NCBI GenBank assembly: GCA_902805675.1 | Contig: CADCTA010000043.1 | Span: forward strand, 1-52,454 | Reading direction: 5' to 3' | DNA from: an uncultured Chthoniobacterales bacterium | Lineage (GTDB): Bacteria; Verrucomicrobiota; Verrucomicrobiia; Chthoniobacterales; UBA10450 | DNA: 52,454 nucleotides | The notes under the pieces: generated by a model | Told to the model about the DNA's origin: nothing | What the model saw: only the letters and a program-made list of their open reading frames with translations | Databases searched by the model: none | Position numbers and translations under genes: made by a program | Shown here: positions 24,049 to 33,000 of the stretch, in pieces | How the letters are laid out: each line of letters starts with the position of its first letter | How positions within the stretch are numbered: position 1 is the stretch's first letter

Positions 24049-27000
24049 ATGATATCCAATAACCTGTTAACCGCCGCTGGCCGTCGCAGCATCGCTCGTC
24101 GCATCGTGCCGGCACTTCTCGCCACGCTGGCTGTCGCTCTCTGCTCGCAGGCTCGCGCGCAGAGTGCTTCAGACCTCTGGAACGTCTCTCACGGCAACGT
24201 CATCACGGCCCACAGCGGCCAGGGCACCGGCGACTTGCGGAATATGTTTGGCGGCACCTATTCCAGCCCAGAGGCGGGGACGGCCTTCTTCGCCGACGCT
24301 AAGCCGCACGGGTTCGTGCACTACGTCGAGTTCGAACGCGCGACTGCGTTTTCGCTCACTGGCTATCGCTTGCGGCTGGCAGATGACTCCGCGAATGGCA
24401 ACCGGGGCGTGGTCACGTTCCGTCTCTATGCGTTCGATGCGGCGTCGAACTCCTACCAGCTCATTGATACTTACACGCCGCCGACGCATCCGTACGGCAA
24501 TGCACCAGCGGGCACTTTTAATCTCCTGGCTGTCACGAGGAACGTCACCGCCATCACGGCGAAGAAGTTTCGGGCGGAGTTTGTGCAACATAACACCACC
24601 AATTCTGGTCCTCGCGTCCTGGAACTCGACGCGATCTCGCCATTTCAAAACCTGCTCGAGAACGGCAGCGCGGAGGATGATCCGGCCGTCACCGGTAATG
24701 GAACTGCCGATCACGACCTCGCCGGGTGGGTCACTGAAACCGGACAGTTCACCGCTACGCGATACACGGCCGGTGGAGGTTACCCTGTTGCTTCGAGCCC
24801 GGGCCCGTCGGGTCGCGGAGGCTTTTTCTTCTCGGGCGGACAAGCGCCGAGCTCAAGTGGTTCGCAAATCATCGATGTCTCGGCCTATGCGGCACGCATC
24901 GACGCCGGAAGCCAGGCCTACAGCCTGAGCGGCTTCCTCGGCGGCTTCGAAGGCCAGACCGATGATGCACAGCTAAGCGTGACCTTCAAAGATGCCGGCG
25001 GCGCGGCACTAGACAGTGCATCCATTGGTCCTGTCACGCCGGCTGAACGTAACAACGTGACGGGGCTGCTCTCTCGCGTCGCTACTGGCACGGTGCCGGT
25101 CGGCACGCGCAGTGTGGAAGCAGTGTTGCTGCTAACCAAGTCTGACCCTGCGTTCACCTACAACGACGGATACGCCGACAACCTCGACTTCCGGATGCTA
25201 CCCGACGAATTCAACGCGCGGGATGAGTTCGCGTTGAACCAGGGTGGGACGACTGGCGTGTGGCGCTACGGCTACAGCGCGTCCGACACAGATCACACGT
25301 TCACTCAGTACGTGCGGAACGACATCGTTGGCGCGTGCAGCGACACGTTCGAAAGGTGGTTCGATCCGAATACAGGCGATTTTACGCCGCAGATCGCGCG
25401 CAATACCGGCGCTGCCCGGTGTAACAACATTCCGTCGGAAATGATGTTCGTTCATCCCGGTCCGACGGGAAAACGCTCCGTATTGCGATGGACCGCCCCT
25501 GCAGCAGGGACTTACCAGGTCACTGGCGCGTTTCAGAGGCAGAACCCGAGCGCAACAACGGATCTCAAGGTTTTGGCGAACGCGACGGAGCCGGCGCTCT
25601 TCGCCGATGTTCTCACTGGCGCTACAGCGAACAAGGGGTTCGATTTTGAGGTCACCGCGGCTGCTGGAGATACACTCGATTTCTCCGTCGGCTGGGGGAC
25701 TGGAGGCTATAACGCCGATGGATCGTTAATCGCAGTGACGATCCGAAAGCCGCCGCTCACGGAGTGTGCCACTCCGGCGGCAGACCTGCGTGTCTGGCTG
25801 CCCGGCGAAAATTCGACCGTTGATGTGCAAAGCGGCAACACCAACGGCTCGCTGGTGGGCAATGCCACCTATGACGACGGCAGAGTAGGACGTGGTTTCA
25901 AGTTCGATGGTGCCGGGGATTACCTCATGGTGCCTGACAACGCGGCCCAGCGCCCGGCGAACCAGTTAACCGTCGAAGGCTGGATCCGATACAACAGCCT
26001 GAACAATCTTCCGCACTTCATTTCCAAGCCGCTTCGCGACAGCAACCTTGACTCCTACGTGGTGTGGTATGACGGCAGTTTGAACGTCGGATACCAGCCA
26101 GTAGGCGGCAACATGATCGCTTACGGCACGGGTTTCCAGCCACCACTGGGCGTCTGGCTGCACTATGCATTGGTCATCAACACGGACGACACCGGACCGA
26201 CTGCGAACACAATCAAGCTCTTCATTAACGGCGTCGAGTTCTTCAGCGGACCAGCTAGTGACCCGATCTATTACAATGGCGTTAATGATGGGCTGGTGCC
26301 GCATCCGTTCGTCGTCGGCACGGCTTTTGAAACGAATAACCCAGTGTTTTTCCTGAACGGGCAGGTGGATGAAGTATCGATCTACGGCCGCGCTTTATCG
26401 CAGCCAGAGGTCTTCGAAATCGTGCAGCAGGGTGCCTATGGGAAGTGCGCGTCCGATGCGTCGTGCGTGCCCGCGCCGCAAGGTCTTGTCTCGCTCTATA
26501 AAGGCGAACAGAACGCGCTCGATTCGGGCTCGGATAATCATGGCACGCTGCAGAACGGCGCGACGTTCGCAGTCGGGAAGGTCGGGCAGGCTTTCAGTCT
26601 TGATGGTGTCGACGACCGCATCCTGGTCGCCGATCCGGTGCCGGCATCGCTTCAGCTCCAAAACGAAATCAGTCTGAACGCATGGATCTATGTGACGTCT
26701 TACCCGTCAGATACGCCCAACGGATTGGGAATGATCGTCGGCAGTCAGTTTGATGGGACCTTCTCCGGCGCATCGATCTTCCTCGATGGCAGAAACAATC
26801 CGGATGGGCACGTAGCGCCGCCGGGCCACATTCATTTCCAGATCGGTAATGGCAGCTGGCATCATACGAATACACGGACCGCTGTTCCGCTGAATCAGTG
26901 GGTCCACATTTCAGCCAACCGAAAGGCCGGCGAAGACGCACGCATTTACTTTAACGGAGTTCTCCAGCCATCAACGAGCGTCGGATGGTCCGGAGGCATA

Positions 27001-30000
27001 ACCTACAACAATGCATGGTTTGCGATCGGACAGCAGAAGGACATGCCCCGTCCGTTCAAGGGTTTGATCGACGAAGTTTCAGTATTCAGCCGCGCGCTCG
27101 CAGAGTCCGAGGTGCAGTCAATCGTCAATGCCGATTCGGCGGGCGTGTGCCCAACCGCCGGACTGAATCCGGGGGCGAATCAAATCAGCTGGTTCACGGG
27201 GGACGGTGACACCAACAACTTCGTTGCCGACAGCGCCGGGACGCTAAAGGCGAATGCGACTTACGGCGTTGGGAAAGTCGCACAGGCGTTCCATTTCGAC
27301 GGCGACGGCGACTACGTGGAAGTTCCCGATGCCGCAGAGCATAAATCAGCTAACCAGCTGACGATCGAAGGCTGGTTCAACCTAAATGATGTCGGCAACG
27401 GTCTCCCACATCTTGTTTCCAAACCGCTCCGTAACTTCAATCTGAACTCCTACGCCCTTTATCTCGAAGGCGGCAGAATTTGGCTCGGCTATTTCGACGT
27501 CGCGCAAAGTTGGGTCTCCATCGATACGGGCTACCGGCCGACGGTAGGTGCCTGGACCCACTACGCGATGGTCATCAACACCGATGACTCGGGTTCGACC
27601 GCCAATACGATGAAGCTCTTCGTAAACGGGGTCGAGTTTGCATCCCGTTCCGCGAATAACCCCGTCTTCTACGACGGCATCAACAATGGCCTGGTGCCGC
27701 ATCCGCTTCTCATCGGTGCCGAGCTCGAGAGTAACAATTTGCAATGGTTCATGAACGGTCGGTCAGACGAAGTGGGAATCTATTCTCGCGCCCTCTCATC
27801 GTCGGAATTGCTGCAGATCTACAATGCGGGTAGTGCCGGCAAGGCGAAGCAGCAACTAACCGGCACCGGAACCGCTGTTCAGACGCAGCTATCCGACGCC
27901 ACCGTCACGTTTGGCGCGGTCTCCGCAGGAGGCACAACTACGCAGCGCGGCCTCGACGTTGGTCTTTATCCGGCGCTGCCTTCGAACGCGGCATTCACCG
28001 GGCTGGCCTACGACATCTCGACGACGGCTACCTACCAGAGCGGTTCCGCCGATTCCGTCGGCATTTGTTTTAACGTCCCGGCCCTCGCCAACTGGACGTT
28101 CTCAAAGCTGCGCATTCTGCACCTCGAGAACGGCGTCTGGATGGACCGCACGCTCCGCCGCGGCACCGCGCCGACACTCTGCACGAGTGGCCTCACCTCG
28201 CTTTCGCCGTTCGTCATCGTGCAGGTCGAGCCGCCGTTCGACGAGATTCCTGATGCAACGACAGCCGAAGACCTGGCGATCTCCATTCCGTTTACGCTGG
28301 CGAACCCGACCGGCGTGACGAGCGTGACGGCTAGCTCAGCGAACACCGAGCTCGTGCCGAACAATGCCGCCAACCTGATCATCACCGGCACCGGCGCGAA
28401 TCGCACGCTGCTCATCACGCCCGCCGCAAACGAACACGGCACCGCCTCGATCACGGTCACAGTTCAGCGCGGGGCGAGCAGCGCGTCCGACGGTTTCGTG
28501 CTTACGGTGACCGATGTGAACGACGCCCCAGTGGTCACGTTAGACTCGCTCGGCACGGTCGTGGAGGACTCCGCCGCGATTACGATCTCGAAGGCGACTC
28601 TGCTGACGAATGACTTACGTGGTCCCGCGAATGAGAACACGCAAAGCATCAGCTTCGGCAGCGTGAGCAATGCGATCGGAGGCAGCGTCACCGATGACGG
28701 CGGCGCGAACGTGGTCTTTACGCCGGCAGCCGATTTCTACGGCGTCGCGGGCTTCTCGTATACGATTCACGACAACGGGACGACGAACGGCGGAGGAGAC
28801 GGGAAAACGAGCGCGCCGGGCGATGTGCGCTTCACGATCACGGAAGTGAACGAAGCGCCGACAGCGGTGGCCGATTCACTTTCGGCGATCGCAGAAGACT
28901 CCGGCGTCCGCACCATTCCGTTCGGTCATTTGACCGGCAACGATCCGCGCGGCCCGGCGAACGAAAGCGGCCAGTCGCTTGCAGTCGTGAGCGTAGGCAA
29001 TGCAGTCGGCGGCAGCGTCAGCATCGTAGGCAACGATGTGCTGTTCGCTCCGGCGGCGGACTTCAATGGTCCGGCCAGCTTCACTTACAGAGTCGAGGAC
29101 AATGGCACGACGAACGGCTCGCCGGCGCCCCTAACGAGCGGACAAGCGATGGTCAGCTTCACCGTCACCGAGGTGAATGACGCGCCGACAGCGGTGAACG
29201 ACTCGTTAACAGATGTGGCGGAAGATGCGGGCGCGCGCACCATCACGCTGGCAGAGTTAATCGCGAATGACTCCCGCGGTCCGGCGAACGAAAGCAGCCA
29301 GACCATCGAAATCGCGATCATTGCAGCCCCGACAAACGGCACGATCACCATGAACGGACTGGACGTCGTGTTCACACCGCATGAGCACTACCACGGCCCG
29401 GTCAGCTTCACGTATGTCATCCAGGACAACGGCACCACGAATGGCGGCGCCAATCCGCTGATGAGCGCGGCGGCTACGGTCAGCTTCACCGTCTACGAGG
29501 TGAATGACGTGCCGGTGGCGAATAATGACACGCTGGCCACCATCGCCGAAGATGCAGCTCCGCTGACGATTCCGTTCGGTGACCTGCTCGGTAATGATTC
29601 GAACGGACCGGAGAGCGAGAGCAGCCAGACGTTGACCGTCTCGAGCGTCAGCGCCGTCGCGGGTGGAACCGTCACGATCACTGGCACGAATGTGATCTTC
29701 ACGCCGACGCCGGACTTCAACGGAGCGGCCAGCTTCACCTACATCGCGGCTGACAACGGCACGACCAACGGCGCCACGGACGTTAAGACCAGCGAACCGG
29801 CAATCGTCAGCTTCACGATGACGGAAGTGAACGACGCGCCGATCGCGGCGGCTGATCCGCTGACGGCGGTGGCCGAAGATTCCGGCGCGCGCACCATCGC
29901 GCTGAGCGATCTGCTGGCGAATGACACCGCCGGACCAGAAAACGAAGCCGTCGAAACGATCGTCGTCACCGCGATCGGCAATGCAGTTGGCGGCACGGCC

Positions 30001-33000
30001 GTTATCAGCGGCACCGATGTGATCTTCACGCCGGCGGCCGACTTCAACGGCCCGGCGAGCTTCACCTACACGATCGGAGACAACGGCACGACGGCTGGAG
30101 AGGCCGATCCGCTGACGAGCACGGCTGGACTCGTTAGCTTCACCATCACCGAGGTGAATGACACCCCGACGGCCAACAGCGACACGCTCGCAGCGATCGC
30201 GGAAGACTCTGGCGCGCGGACCATTCCGTTCTCCGCCCTGATCGGCAACGATTCGCGCGGACCGGAAAACGAAAGCGGCCAGACGCTAACGGTGAATTCC
30301 GTAAGCAATGCCGTCGGCGGAACCGCGACGGTCGGTGACGGAGCCATATTCTTCCTGCCGGATCCGGACTTCTACGGTCCCGCTCGGTTCTCGTACACCG
30401 TCCAGGACAACGGCACGACCAACAGCACGCCCGCTCCCCTGACGAGCGCGGCTGCGACCGTCAGCTTCAACGTCACGGAGGTGAACGACGGCCCGACCGC
30501 GGTGAACGACACGCTCTCCGCGATCGCGGAGGATTCAGCGCCGCGCACGATCGCCTTTGCCGATCTGCTGGGCAACGACTCGCGCGGCCCGGCGAATGAG
30601 GGCGACCAGACCCTCACGGTGGCGAGCGTGAGCAATGCTGTTGGCGGCGCCGTCGCGATCAGCGGCTCGAGCGTCATCTTCACGCCGACGGCGCACTTCA
30701 ATGGACCTGCCAGCTTCGTCTACACCGCGCAGGACAACGGCACGACCGGCGGCGCAAGCGGCGCTCAGACGAGCGGCCCGGCGACGGTGAGCTTCACGAT
30801 CACCGAGGTGAATGACGTGCCCGTCGCGACCAGCGATTCACTCACTCCTGTCGCGGAAGGGAGTGACCCGCGTGCGATCGCTTTCGCCGATCTGACCGGC
30901 AACGACTCCACCGGTCCGGAGAACGAGTCGGACCAGACACTGGTGGTCTCGAGCGTGAGCAATCCTGTCGGTGGAACCGTCACCATCAACGGCGGCAACG
31001 TCGTCTTCACGCCAGCGCCAGACTTCTATGGCGCGGCAAGCTTCGCCTACACCGCGCAGGACAACGGCACGACGAACAGCGCAGCTGCGCCCCAGACAAG
31101 CGCAGCAGCGACGGTGAGCTTCACTGTCACGGCGATCAACGACGCGCCGACCGCCGCGAATGACGCGCTCACCGCAATGCTCGAAGACGCAGGCGCTCGT
31201 TCGATCCCGTTCACCGATCTTACGGCGAATGATTCGACCGGTCCGGCGAACGAGAGCGAGCAGACGTTGACGGTGAGTTCCGTGAGCGATGCCGTTGGCG
31301 GCACCGCCACGATCGGCAATGGAGCCGTCTTCTTCCTGCCCGATCCGAACTTCAACGGCACCGCCAGCTTCTCGTACATCGCGCAGGACAATGGCACCAC
31401 GAATGGCGGGAATGACTTCCGCACGAGCGCACCTGCGACGGTGAGCTTCACGATCACGGCCGTCGACGACGCGCCTACGTTCTCGCTCGGGGCGAGCCCG
31501 TCGGCGATCAACGAGGACGCGGCCGCGCAGAGCATCGACAACTTCGCGACGAACTTCCGGCCCGGTCCGGCCAGCGCGACCGACGAAGCCAGCCAGACAC
31601 TCGTCGGCTACAACGTGACGGTCACGGAGAAGACCGGCAGCCTGGTCTTCAGCAGCGCGCCGACGATCAACAACGCCGGCCAGCTTGCCTACACCATCGC
31701 GCCGAACACTTCGGGCACAGCGACAATCAGCGTCACCGCTACCGACAGCGGAAGCGGCACGGCTCCAAACGTGAACACGAGCGCACCGCAGACCTTCACG
31801 GTCACGGTGAACCCGGTGAACGACGCGCCTTCCTTCACCAGGGGAGCGAACCAGCAGGTGAACGGAGAGCACGGTGCGCAGAGTGTGCCTGCCTTCGCGA
31901 CCGCCATCTCGGCCGGACCAGCAGATGAAGCCGGACAGACCGTGGCGTTCACGACCACGAACGACAACAACGCACTCTTCACCGTGCAACCGACGGTCTC
32001 GCCAAACGGCACACTGACCTACACGCCTTCGGACACGAAGGCGGGCATCGCCACCGTCTCGGTGGTGTTGAAGGACGACGGCGGCACTACGTTCGGTGGA
32101 GAGGACACCAGCGCTGCGCAGACGTTCACGATCAGCGTCGTCGACGCCACCGCCCCGGTGTTCACCGGCGTGCCGGAGGACATGACCATCGAGGCGACGA
32201 GCTCGAGTGGAGCGCCGGTCAATTACACGCCACCGACGGCCAGCGATAAAGTCAGCGGCACGGTCGCCGTGAGCTGCAGCCCGGCTTCGGGTTCCACGTT
32301 CGTGCTGGGCACGACGGCCGTCACTTGTTCGGCAAGCGATGAATCCGGCAACGTCGCCACGGCCGACTTCGATGTGACGGTGCAAGACACCACGCCGCCG
32401 GTGATGATCAACGTTCCCGAGAACATCACGATCGAAGCGACGAGCGCGAATGGCGCCGCCGTGAGCTACACGAAGCCGACGGCAGAGGATAGCGTCAGTG
32501 GGCCAGTGACGGTGAGCTGTGTGCCGCCGACGGGTTCCACCTTCGCGCTAGGAACATCGACGGTGACTTGCTCCGCGAGCGATCTGGCCGGGAACAAAGT
32601 GACGAAGACGTTCAGCGTCACCGTGCAGGACACGATCGCGCCCGCGATCAGCAACACGCCGGCTAACATCACAGCCGAAGCGACGAGCGCGGCTGGTGCT
32701 GCCGTGACCTACACGAATCCGACGGCATCCGACGCAGTCGACGCCGAGCCGACAATCACCTGCGCTCCGGCGTCGGGTTCTACGTTCGCCCTCGGCACCA
32801 CCACCGTGACCTGCACGGCGCAGGATGATGCTGGCAACAGCTCGACGAGCACGTTCGACGTCACCGTGCAGGACAAGACTGCGCCTGCCATCACCGCGCC
32901 TGATGAGGTCGTCGCGGAAGCGACGGCTGCGGATGGTGCGACGGTCAGCTTCACTGCGTCGGCCACAGATGCTGTGACGCCAGATGTCGCAGTGACCTGC

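Noticed and set aside
28513..31461. Regular spacing of repeats that might suggest a CRISPR array
   Set aside because: The period is 327 bases, the repeats are coding and in frame, and there are no short identical repeats with unique spacers.
30838..32385. A 515-codon open frame on the minus strand inside the giant gene, with other long minus frames nearby
   Set aside because: These arise because the repeat-rich, high-GC sense gene has regular codon use; the products are arginine/histidine-rich and show no domain.
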